Positions 1 to 6,236 of a DNA stretch of 10,263 nucleotides are shown here, piece by piece. The position numbers and the translations under genes were made by a program. The DNA lies in NCBI GenBank assembly GCA_010031285.1, contig RHAY01000016.1:1-10263 (forward strand), read 5' to 3'. The DNA is from Methylophilaceae bacterium. Its GTDB lineage: Bacteria; Pseudomonadota; Gammaproteobacteria; Burkholderiales; Methylophilaceae. Position 1 is the first letter of the stretch; each line of letters starts with the position of its first letter. The notes beneath the pieces are model-generated. The model ran no database searches and was not told the DNA's origin. It saw only the letters and a list, made by a program, of their open reading frames with translations.

Positions 1-27
1 AGACGTAAACAATTCTCGAAACGTTAA
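1..27 (+). CDS. rpsI: 30S ribosomal protein uS9, C-terminal tail (partial)
   Basis: Only the last eight codons and the TAA stop lie in the window. They read RRKQFSKR, the hallmark C-terminal tail of bacterial ribosomal protein S9 (E. coli ends RRPQFSKR). This basic tail reaches into the P site of the 30S subunit and contacts tRNA. The frame starts at base 1. A strong intrinsic terminator follows the stop by about 25 bases, as expected for the end of an rplM-rpsI operon. rpsI immediately before argC is a common betaproteobacterial arrangement, which supports the call despite the very short fragment. Confidence 0.85.
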   Translation, partial: RRKQFSKR

Positions 28-50
28 TTGTTTCAAGTTCCAAAGAGCAA

Positions 51-79
51 AAAGGCCGCTTTCAAGCGGCTTTTTTGTT
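51..79 (+). terminator. Rho-independent terminator after rpsI
   Basis: GCCGCT (55-60) pairs perfectly with AGCGGC (65-70) around a TTCA tetraloop. A run of six T follows at 71-76. The A-rich bases just before the stem can pair with the T-run, so the same hairpin could act weakly on the opposite strand. It ends the upstream ribosomal-protein operon and separates it from argC. I see no confident promoter in the AT-rich stretch 80-150 between this hairpin and argC, although argC needs one. Confidence 0.9.
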
Positions 80-152
80 ATATAGAGTTAAATAAATTTT
101 GTTAGTATGGGTTGTTAACGATTAAGACTTCTAAATTAAAGGTGTGAATGTG

Positions 153-1196
153 ATGAGTAATCTCTCTAAGATTAAAGTGGGCGTGGTGGGTGCGACCGGT
201 TATACCGGCGTTGAGCTATTAAGAATTTTAGTCAAACATCCTCATGTGACAATTCAAACTGTCACATCTAGAGCTGAAGCTGGCTTATCGATCGCGACTC
301 TATTTCCAAGCTTAAGAGGACTTATCGATCTTAAATTTGAAGATCCAAAGACCGCTGATTTGGCAAATTGTGATCTCGTATTTTTTGCAACACCTAATGG
401 TATTGCGATGCAAGAAGTGCCAGCGCTTCTTAAGGCCGGGGTCAAAGTGATTGATTTAGCAGCCGATTTTAGACTAAAAGACGCTAACGTCTGGGAAAAG
501 TGGTATAAAATGCCGCATTTATGTAGCGATCTACTTAAAGATGCTGTTTATGGTCTGCCAGAAATTAATAGAGAAAAAATTAAAAAAGCCTCACTTGTAG
601 CTAATCCGGGCTGTTACCCTACAGCAATTCAGCTAGGATTCATTCCTTTAATCGAATCTGGCGTGATTGACCTTGATGATCTCATTGCAGATGCTAAATC
701 AGGTGTGTCAGGCGCTGGCAGAAAAGCTGAAGTGAATACGTTGATGGCTGAAGCTTCAGATAACTTTAAAGCTTACGGAGTTGACGGGCATAGACATTTA
801 CCTGAAATTACGCAAGGGCTTACAAGTGTTGCGAATCAACCAGTCCATTTAACTTTTGTACCGCATTTAACCCCTATGATTAGAGGCATACATGCAACAC
901 TTTATGCAACGCTTACTAAAAATATAGATATACAAACGCTTTTTGAATCGAGATATAAGAATGAGTCTTTTGTGGATGTGATGCCAAAAGGCTCACATCC
1001 GGAAACAAGATCTGTGAGAGGTTCAAATCAATGTCGCATCAGTATCCATCAACCGCAAGGAAGTCATAAGGTTGTTGTTTTATCTGTGATCGACAATCTC
1101 GTGAAAGGTGCAGCAGGACAGGCTGTGCAAAATATGAATCTTATGTTTGATTTTCCAGAGATAACTGGACTTGATCTTGTGCCCTTGATGCCATAA
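153..1196 (+). CDS. argC: N-acetyl-gamma-glutamyl-phosphate reductase
   Basis: ArgC catalyses the third step of arginine synthesis in the cytoplasm: NADPH-dependent reduction of N-acetylglutamyl-5-phosphate to N-acetylglutamate-5-semialdehyde. Numbering from ATG 153 (347 residues), the N-terminus carries the Rossmann nucleotide motif GATGYTG (about residues 14-20). The catalytic cysteine is Cys154 in NPGCYPTA, and the catalytic histidine is in HRHLPEI (His215). SGAGRKA is also present. Length is normal for the long bacterial form (about 340-350). Two in-frame GTG codons at 144 and 150 precede the ATG. The AAAGGTG ribosome site at 138-144 overlaps GTG 144, which excludes it, and fits GTG 150 or ATG 153; I chose ATG. 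It is the first gene of a probable operon with the next three genes, only 12 bases before the next start. Confidence 0.96.
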   Translation: MSNLSKIKVGVVGATGYTGVELLRILVKHPHVTIQTVTSRAEAGLSIATLFPSLRGLIDLKFEDPKTADLANCDLVFFATPNGIAMQEVPALLKAGVKVIDLAADFRLKDANVWEKWYKMPHLCSDLLKDAVYGLPEINREKIKKASLVANPGCYPTAIQLGFIPLIESGVIDLDDLIADAKSGVSGAGRKAEVNTLMAEASDNFKAYGVDGHRHLPEITQGLTSVANQPVHLTFVPHLTPMIRGIHATLYATLTKNIDIQTLFESRYKNESFVDVMPKGSHPETRSVRGSNQCRISIHQPQGSHKVVVLSVIDNLVKGAAGQAVQNMNLMFDFPEITGLDLVPLMP

Positions 1197-1208
1197 AGTG
1201 TTGTTTAT

Positions 1209-1574
1209 ATGAGAAAAGTTAGGCGAACCTATACAAAATATTTTGGCATTACACGCCGAAGGATGCGTATTAAAACAGGCGCCTCTTGGCATACCTATTT
1301 AATGATTGCGGTTCTTTCATTTATAGGTGGTGCTGGGGTTGCTTATTGGGAGTTAAACGGTGGCTCCGTGATTGGATTTATTTCTAAAATTCAAGCATTA
1401 GAAGCTGAAAATCAATCCATACAAGGCCAGCTATTACAACAAAAAATTGAGCTTCAATTGAAATCGATTTCAGGCGATAAAGTGTCAGGCGACATTACTA
1501 AGCTTCAAGAGGAAAATGCTAAGTTAAAAGAAGACATTCTTTTCTACGAAAAAATTGTAGGCAAGAAACGATAA
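1209..1574 (+). CDS. Short membrane/coiled-coil protein, DUF6776-like N-terminal half
   Basis: A 121-residue protein of unknown function. The first 26 residues are very basic (RKVRRTYTKYFG, then RRRMR) and should stay in the cytoplasm. One hydrophobic segment follows at about 29-47, then a Glu/Gln/Lys-rich coiled coil at about 60-115 ending in KEDILFYEKIVGKKR. This layout, and the closing motif resembling EDLxFFExL, match from memory a betaproteobacterial family (DUF6776) found between argC and the bactofilin gene. Members I recall are about twice as long, with a further C-terminal domain that is absent here. A membrane anchor working with the neighbouring bactofilin is plausible but unproven. 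The ribosome site before ATG 1209 is weak. The argC stop lies 12 bases upstream, so translational coupling is likely. Confidence 0.75.
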   Translation: MRKVRRTYTKYFGITRRRMRIKTGASWHTYLMIAVLSFIGGAGVAYWELNGGSVIGFISKIQALEAENQSIQGQLLQQKIELQLKSISGDKVSGDITKLQEENAKLKEDILFYEKIVGKKR

Positions 1575-1584
1575 AGGATATTTG

Positions 1585-1950
1585 ATGTTTTTTAATAAAA
1601 ATAATAAAGCGCGTACAATCGATACACTGATTGACAAAGATATTACGGTGCGCGGCAACGTCACCTATTCAGGCGGCATCCGTGTTGACGGTTCTATTGA
1701 TGGCAATCTCACTGAACTTCAAGGCACGGCAGGTACTCTTATCATGGGTAATAAGAGCCGTATCAAAGGAAATGTCTCGGCGCATACAGCCATCATTGGT
1801 GGAGTTGTCATTGGCAATATTGTATGTGCTGAATATTTAGAGCTTCATGCGAATGCTAAAATTATGGGAGATATCGAATATAAAGTGATAGAGATCCATG
1901 CAGGCGCTAAGGTGCTTGGACGACTTAAAGAAGTGACCAAAAAGAAATAA
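1585..1950 (+). CDS. Bactofilin family polymer-forming cytoskeletal protein
   Basis: A 121-residue bactofilin. The core (about residues 15-110) is a series of short beta turns rich in Gly, Val and Ile, such as VRGNVTYSGGIRVDGSIDGN and later IGNIVCAEYLELHANAKIMG, typical of the right-handed beta-helix that stacks end to end into filaments without nucleotide. Tails are short and charged: FFNKNNKAR at the start and KEVTKKK at the end. Bactofilins scaffold cell-wall enzymes and other envelope functions in other bacteria; the role here is not known. The frame also allows TTG at 1582, but AAAGGA at 1573-1578 is placed correctly for ATG 1585. It lies 10 bases after the DUF6776-like gene and 12 before erpA, so it is probably co-transcribed with both. 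Confidence 0.93.
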   Translation: MFFNKNNKARTIDTLIDKDITVRGNVTYSGGIRVDGSIDGNLTELQGTAGTLIMGNKSRIKGNVSAHTAIIGGVVIGNIVCAEYLELHANAKIMGDIEYKVIEIHAGAKVLGRLKEVTKKK

Positions 1951-1962
1951 TCAGGAGTAAAT

Positions 1963-2331
1963 ATGATGAATCAAATCGTTGAATCGAAAGAAATAGAAAT
2001 GCCAACCCCACTTATTTTTACAGATAACGCCGTAAAAAAAGTAAAGGAATTGATTGAAGAAGAAGGCCAACCAGAACTCAAACTCCGAGTATTTGTGAGC
2101 GGTGGAGGATGCTCAGGGTTTCAATATGGATTTACATTTGAAGAGTCAGTCAACGAGGATGATACGCAAGTCACAAAAGATTCAGTGACTTTGTTAATTG
2201 ATCCTATGAGTTTGCAATATTTAATGGGTGCTGAAATTGATTATCAAGACAGCGTTCAAGGCTCACAATTTGTTATTAAGAATCCAAACGCACAAACAAC
2301 CTGCGGTTGCGGTTCTTCATTCTCAGCTTAA
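1963..2331 (+). CDS. erpA: Iron-sulfur cluster insertion protein ErpA
   Basis: An A-type carrier (HesB/IscA fold, 122 residues) that delivers Fe-S clusters to apoproteins; in E. coli these include IspG and IspH of isoprenoid synthesis. The three cluster-binding cysteines are present: Cys50 in SGGGCSGFQYGF, and Cys114 and Cys116 in the C-terminal TTCGCGSSF. The body matches ErpA rather than IscA (PTPLIFTDNAVKKVKELI, with DPMSLQYLMGAEIDY in the middle). AGGAG at 1953-1957 fits ATG 1963, with ATG 1966 as an equally possible start. It is last in the argC run and converges with gltA, with 7 bases between the stops and no visible terminator hairpin. Confidence 0.96.
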   Translation: MMNQIVESKEIEMPTPLIFTDNAVKKVKELIEEEGQPELKLRVFVSGGGCSGFQYGFTFEESVNEDDTQVTKDSVTLLIDPMSLQYLMGAEIDYQDSVQGSQFVIKNPNAQTTCGCGSSFSA

Positions 2332-2338
2332 GATAGAT

Positions 2339-3622
2339 TTATTTTTTAGGGACATCACGTCGAGGTTTACCTGTGTAGACCTGACGTGGCCGGCCAATTT
2401 TATTTCCGGGTTGACCTAGCATTTCATTCCATTGAGCCACCCAACCCGCTGTTCTTGCAAGTGCAAATACAGCAGTAAACATAGAGTTAGGAATGCCCAT
2501 AGCGCGCATCACAATGCCAGAATAGAAATCTACATTAGGGTAAAGTTTTTTCTCAATGAAATATTCATCTTCCAAAGCAATTTGCTCTAACTTCATAGCG
2601 AGTTTGAAAATAGGATCATCTTTTAAACCAAGCTCATTAAGTACTTCATAGCAAGTCTTGCGCATGATTTCTGCGCGAGGATCTTTATTACGATAAATGC
2701 GATGACCGAAACCCATCATGCGGAATGAATCATCTTTATCTTTTGCACGTTTAATGAATGCGCCAATTCTACTTTCATCCCCAATGTCTTCGAGCATTTT
2801 GAGAGTAGCTTCATTCGCACCACCATGCGCTGGACCCCATAAGGATGCAATGCCTGCAGCGACACATGCAAAAGGATTTGCACCTGATGAGCCTGCGAGT
2901 CGCACCGTGGAAGTGGATGCATTTTGTTCATGGTCTGCGTGAAGAATTAAAATGCGCTCAAAAGCTTTAGCAAGAACTGGATTAGGTTTGTAATCTTCAC
3001 ATGGTGTGGCAAACATCATGCGCATAAAGTTTTCTGCATAGCCCAAATCATTTTTGGGATAAATAAAAGGCTGGCCCAAACTATATTTGTAACTCCATGA
3101 TGCGATAGTAGGTACTTTCGCTAAAAGTTGATGGGCTGATATCTGGCGATGTTCAGGATTCATGACATCCATGGAATCAAAATAAAATGCAGACATTGAC
3201 CCTACAACACCTACCATGACTGCCATCGGATGTGCATCACGTCTAAATCCACGGAAAATATTATTGAGTTGATCATGAAGCATGGTATGACGATTAATCG
3301 TCGTTGAAAATGTATCTTTTTCTTGAGGCTCGGGTAATTCACCATGCATTAAAAGATAAGCAACATCTAAAAAATCATAATGTTCTGCAAGTTGTTCAAT
3401 TGGGTACCCTCGATAAAGAAGAAGACCTTTCTCTCCATCAATAAAAGTAATTCCAGAGCTACATGATGCAGTCGACATAAAGCCGGGATCATAACTAAAT
3501 ACTTGATGTGTACCTAATTGACGAATATCAATGGCATCGTTGCCCATCGTGCTTTTTACCAAAGGCAATTCTATGGACGTTGATTCTTGATCAAAATTTA
3601 ATATGACTTTAGTTGATTTCAT
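2339..3622 (-). CDS. gltA: Citrate synthase, hexameric Gram-negative type
   Basis: Condenses oxaloacetate and acetyl-CoA to citrate, the entry step of the TCA cycle and the route to 2-oxoglutarate and glutamate. At 427 residues it equals E. coli GltA and aligns nearly end to end from memory. The catalytic residues are His266 (WGPAHGGANEA), His307 (GFGHRIY) and Asp365 (YPNVDFYSG); the signature LHADHEQNASTSTVR is at about 227-241. Residues matching the E. coli NADH inhibition site are mostly kept (Arg111, His112, Thr113, Tyr147, Lys169, and Cys208), but the position of E. coli Arg163 is Gln165. No Shine-Dalgarno precedes the ATG; the leader is almost pure A/T. It lies 66 bases downstream of anmK on the same strand and has a likely promoter of its own. 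In an obligate methylotroph, GltA would serve biosynthesis more than respiration (inference). Confidence 0.98.
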   Translation of the reverse strand: MKSTKVILNFDQESTSIELPLVKSTMGNDAIDIRQLGTHQVFSYDPGFMSTASCSSGITFIDGEKGLLLYRGYPIEQLAEHYDFLDVAYLLMHGELPEPQEKDTFSTTINRHTMLHDQLNNIFRGFRRDAHPMAVMVGVVGSMSAFYFDSMDVMNPEHRQISAHQLLAKVPTIASWSYKYSLGQPFIYPKNDLGYAENFMRMMFATPCEDYKPNPVLAKAFERILILHADHEQNASTSTVRLAGSSGANPFACVAAGIASLWGPAHGGANEATLKMLEDIGDESRIGAFIKRAKDKDDSFRMMGFGHRIYRNKDPRAEIMRKTCYEVLNELGLKDDPIFKLAMKLEQIALEDEYFIEKKLYPNVDFYSGIVMRAMGIPNSMFTAVFALARTAGWVAQWNEMLGQPGNKIGRPRQVYTGKPRRDVPKK

Positions 3623-3651
3623 TTTTGAAAATAAAATTAATTATTAAATGA

Positions 3652-3657
3652 ATTATA
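3652..3657 (-). promoter_or_regulatory. Probable gltA promoter, consensus -10 box
   Basis: On the minus strand a perfect TATAAT lies about 30 bases upstream of the gltA start codon. That would put the transcript start near 3645 and give a leader of roughly 20 A/T-rich bases. No good -35 hexamer sits 16-18 bases further upstream (CTAGCA or TAGCAA at best), and the box is not of the extended -10 type, so strength is uncertain. No terminator hairpin is visible between anmK and gltA, so gltA may also be read from anmK. Confidence 0.5.
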
Positions 3658-3688
3658 ACTTTTCACACTACTTTTGCTAGCGCTATCT

Positions 3689-4786
3689 TTAAGCGGGATA
3701 GAGTGCACCTAAAATGCGCAAGCCTTTGGCGCCAGTGACTTCAGGTAAGTTGCCTGGTTTTAAAAATAGTGTTTGTTTTGCAAGCCATGCAAAAGCAGCA
3801 GCTTCGACATATTGTGTTGGTATACCAAGTGCATCAGTGAGTTGAATATTGTTTTTAGGCATTAATGTTTTTAAGCGCTCAACTAAGAAACCATTTAAAG
3901 CGCCACCGCCACATAAATAAATTTCTGTGATATTTGCATCATGGGAATTTATTACTTTTGCAATACTTAATGCAGTGAGTTCCAAAAGCGTTCTCTGGAT
4001 GTCTTGTGTTGAGTAAGATTTTTGTAAGTGTTTATTAAGCCATGCTTCATTAAAATGATCACGACCAGTACTTTTGGGCGCTATTTTTTTAAAATAAGCA
4101 TCTTCAAAAAATGCATCAAGAAGTGTTTCGATAACTTTACCTTCCCTAGCCCATGCACCATTCTCATCAAATGCCTGATGAATATGTGTCTTACTCCACA
4201 GATCTAATAAAAGATTACCAGGGCCAGTATCAAAACCTGACACAGTAGTTTTAGGATCTAATAGAGTGAGATTGGCAATTCCGCCAATATTCAAAATTGC
4301 ACGACAAGTTGTTGGGTGAGAAAAAATTTCATGATGAAATGCGGGCACCAATGGGGCCCCTTGCCCACTTGCTGCAACATCTCGACTTCTAAAATCAGCT
4401 ATGACATTGATATTGCAAAGCTCAGCTAAAAGTGCAGGATTTCCAATCTGCAAGGTGAAACCTTTTTGAGGTTGATGGCGAATGGTTTGCCCATGAAATC
4501 CAATGGCTTGGATATCTTTGGATGCAATATTTGTTTGTTTAAGCAAAGCTTCAATCGCTTCATAGGCTTTTTTACTCACGCTATTGCCTATGATGAGACT
4601 CTCTTCAAGTTCATTCACATAGGGTGAATGAAGTTTTAATAAAGCCTCTTTAATTGTGTCTTCATAAGGCACATAACTATGACCCATAATTTTGATGTCT
4701 TGGGGCTTTTCACCAAAATTCACAAGCACCGCATCCATACCATCAAGGCTGGTGCCAGACATAAGACCTATAAATAATTCATTCAT
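3689..4786 (-). CDS. anmK: Anhydro-N-acetylmuramic acid kinase
   Basis: AnmK cleaves the 1,6-anhydro ring of anhydro-MurNAc and phosphorylates it with ATP to MurNAc-6-phosphate, a cytoplasmic step in recycling peptidoglycan fragments. From the chosen start the protein has 365 residues (E. coli 369). Family motifs are clear: GLMSGTSLDGMD near the N-terminus, GFHGQTIRHQ (about 96-105), DFRSRDVAASGQGAPLVPAF (131-150; most relatives have Gly where Ser140 is), NIGGIANLTLL, FDTGPGN with the probable catalytic Asp186, and CGGGALNG and PGNLPEVTGA near the end. The frame stays open upstream to 4915, but the start that aligns with E. coli MKSGRFIGVMSG is ATG 4786; an in-frame ATG at 4825 is less likely. 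Neither has a good ribosome site. It is divergent from tyrS. Confidence 0.95.
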   Translation of the reverse strand: MNELFIGLMSGTSLDGMDAVLVNFGEKPQDIKIMGHSYVPYEDTIKEALLKLHSPYVNELEESLIIGNSVSKKAYEAIEALLKQTNIASKDIQAIGFHGQTIRHQPQKGFTLQIGNPALLAELCNINVIADFRSRDVAASGQGAPLVPAFHHEIFSHPTTCRAILNIGGIANLTLLDPKTTVSGFDTGPGNLLLDLWSKTHIHQAFDENGAWAREGKVIETLLDAFFEDAYFKKIAPKSTGRDHFNEAWLNKHLQKSYSTQDIQRTLLELTALSIAKVINSHDANITEIYLCGGGALNGFLVERLKTLMPKNNIQLTDALGIPTQYVEAAAFAWLAKQTLFLKPGNLPEVTGAKGLRILGALYPA

Positions 4787-4894
4787 GAGTAAGATTGTAA
4801 ATGGTTTATTTCCGCTATTTTCCATATTGATAAAATAATTTAGGCTAAAATGATGGCAATTATTAAACTTCAATAAAATCATTCGGAAATATTT

Positions 4895-6094
4895 GTGGTT
4901 ACTGAAATCAATCAAGCATTAGCACTCATTAAAAGAGGTGCCGAAGAAATTCTTCTAGAAGAAGAGCTTCTTGAAAAACTCAAAAAAGGAAAACCTTTGA
5001 GAGTTAAAGCTGGCTTTGATCCTACTGCTCCCGACCTTCATCTAGGCCACACTGTTCTATTAAATAAACTTAGACAATTCCAAGATTTAGGCCATCACGT
5101 TTTATTCTTAATTGGGGACTTCACGGGCATGATTGGTGACCCCACAGGTAAAAGTGCAACACGACCTCCTTTATCTCAAGACGAAGTTAAAAAAAATGCC
5201 GAGAGTTACGCTGAGCAAGTTTTTAAAATATTAAAGCGTGATCAAACTGAAGTCGTTTTTAATTCAACATGGCTTACCGATTTGGGCGCTGCGGGTATGT
5301 TGAAATTAGCGGCAAGCCATACGGTCGCTCGAATGCTAGAGCGCGATGATTTTAGTAAGCGATATAAAGCTAACCAACCTATCGCTATCCATGAATTTTT
5401 ATATCCCCTTCTTCAAGGCTATGACTCTGTCGCATTAAAATCAGATGTGGAATTAGGCGGTACGGATCAAAAATTTAATTTATTAATGGGCCGCGAATTA
5501 CAGAAGCAATCAGGCCAATCTCCGCAATGTGTTATTACGATGCCACTGCTCGAAGGTTTAGATGGTGTACAAAAAATGTCTAAATCACTGGGTAATTACA
5601 TTGGTATTAATGAAGCGCCCGAGATTATTTTTGCAAAAATTATGTCGATTTCAGATGAATTAATGTGGCGATATATTGAGCTACTTTCTTTTGCATCTTT
5701 GGATGAAATTGAAAGCTGGAAAGTAAGTGTCAAAGCAGGCCAAAATCCTCGTGATATCAAGGTGAATTTTGCGCAAGAAATTGTGACGCGCTTTCATTCG
5801 AAAGAGGCCGCGATCGATGCGCTAGACAATTTTCAAACACGCTCTAAAGGGGGCATCCCAGAGAATGTGCCTGCAGTCAATATTACAATTCAAACAGATA
5901 CGATAGGCATTTTGCAGCTTCTGAAAGAGGCAGCGCTTGTGGCAAGTACTTCCGAAGGCATACGCCTTATGGAGGGCGGCGGCATTAAAATTGACGGTGA
6001 GCGCCTTGAAGATGGCAAAAAAATGATCTCTAAAAATAGTGAATTTGTGGCTCAAGTGGGCAAACGAAAATTTGCCAAGATCAAAGTGCTTTAA
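4895..6094 (+). CDS. tyrS: Tyrosyl-tRNA synthetase
   Basis: Class I aminoacyl-tRNA synthetase charging tRNA-Tyr (399 residues). The HIGH-type signature is HLGH (49-52), the KMSKS loop is exact (227-231), and tyrosine/tRNA-site motifs GDFTGMIGDPTGKSATRPPL and GGTDQKFNLLMGREL (188 onward) are present. The last 60 or so residues form the S4-like RNA-binding domain (EGIRLMEGGGIKIDGERLEDG). The overall pattern matches the TyrRS type common in beta- and gammaproteobacteria. The GTG start is effectively forced: an in-frame TAA lies at 4874-4876, no ATG falls between it and GTG 4895, and no Met occurs before the HLGH motif. A weak GGAAA at 4885-4889 serves as ribosome site. No convincing terminator directly follows the stop; the hairpin at 6176-6198 may serve. 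Confidence 0.97.
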   Translation: MVTEINQALALIKRGAEEILLEEELLEKLKKGKPLRVKAGFDPTAPDLHLGHTVLLNKLRQFQDLGHHVLFLIGDFTGMIGDPTGKSATRPPLSQDEVKKNAESYAEQVFKILKRDQTEVVFNSTWLTDLGAAGMLKLAASHTVARMLERDDFSKRYKANQPIAIHEFLYPLLQGYDSVALKSDVELGGTDQKFNLLMGRELQKQSGQSPQCVITMPLLEGLDGVQKMSKSLGNYIGINEAPEIIFAKIMSISDELMWRYIELLSFASLDEIESWKVSVKAGQNPRDIKVNFAQEIVTRFHSKEAAIDALDNFQTRSKGGIPENVPAVNITIQTDTIGILQLLKEAALVASTSEGIRLMEGGGIKIDGERLEDGKKMISKNSEFVAQVGKRKFAKIKVL

Positions 6095-6130
6095 TGTGCT
6101 GGATGGTATTGATTTTTAATGAAGTTTTGA

Positions 6131-6159
6131 TTTCAATTATCTGAATTTATTGATATAAT
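6131..6159 (+). promoter_or_regulatory. Probable rimP-nusA-infB promoter (extended -10)
   Basis: TGATATAAT at 6151-6159 is a perfect TATAAT with the TGn extension. Seventeen bases upstream is a poor -35 candidate (TTTCAA, 6131-6136), which extended -10 promoters tolerate. Transcription would start near 6166 and give a leader of about 70 bases before rimP. This placement makes the hairpin at 6176-6198 part of the operon's own leader. Confidence 0.65.
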
Positions 6160-6175
6160 TCGGCATGAAAATATT

Positions 6176-6198
6176 GATGGGCTTTAGGCCCATTTTTT
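6176..6198 (+). terminator. Terminator-like hairpin in the rimP leader (possible attenuator)
   Basis: ATGGGC (6177-6182) pairs with GCCCAT (6188-6193) around a five-base TTTAG loop. A run of six T at 6193-6198 follows directly, partly overlapping the stem end. The stem is short, so termination is probably incomplete. It lies about 10 bases after the predicted transcript start of the rimP operon and about 40 before the rimP start codon. It could therefore attenuate rimP-nusA-infB, terminate tyrS read-through, or do both. NusA itself affects intrinsic termination, so feedback by the operon's own product is possible (inference). Confidence 0.6.
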
Positions 6199-6236
6199 GT
6201 TTCTGCAACTTGGTAATTTTAGGAAATCAGTTTTAG

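Noticed and set aside
144..152. GTG codons at 144 and 150 as argC starts
   Set aside because: GTG 144 overlaps its own ribosome site. GTG 150 is possible, but ATG 153 gives the usual N-terminus and acceptable spacing.
80..152. Promoter for argC, such as TTGTTA (99-104) with TTAAGA (122-127)
   Set aside because: The stretch is so AT-rich that weak matches are expected by chance, and no pair has both good boxes and good spacing.
3677..3686. TAGCGCTA palindrome after anmK as a terminator or operator
   Set aside because: It is only 8 bases with no loop and no T-run, so it cannot form a useful terminator.
4827..4859. Divergent promoters for anmK and tyrS (TTGCCA with TATTTT on minus; TTGATA with TAAAAT on plus)
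   Set aside because: The plus pair has only 13 bases of spacing and the minus pair has a poor -10. Promoters must exist here, but I cannot place them.
4787..4915. N-terminal extension of AnmK up to 4915
   Set aside because: It would overlap the tyrS start, has no family similarity, and contains no start with a ribosome site. The family alignment starts at 4786.
6095..6236. tRNA or other structured RNA gene between tyrS and rimP
   Set aside because: No cloverleaf, T-loop motif or CCA end is seen; only the short hairpin at 6176-6198.
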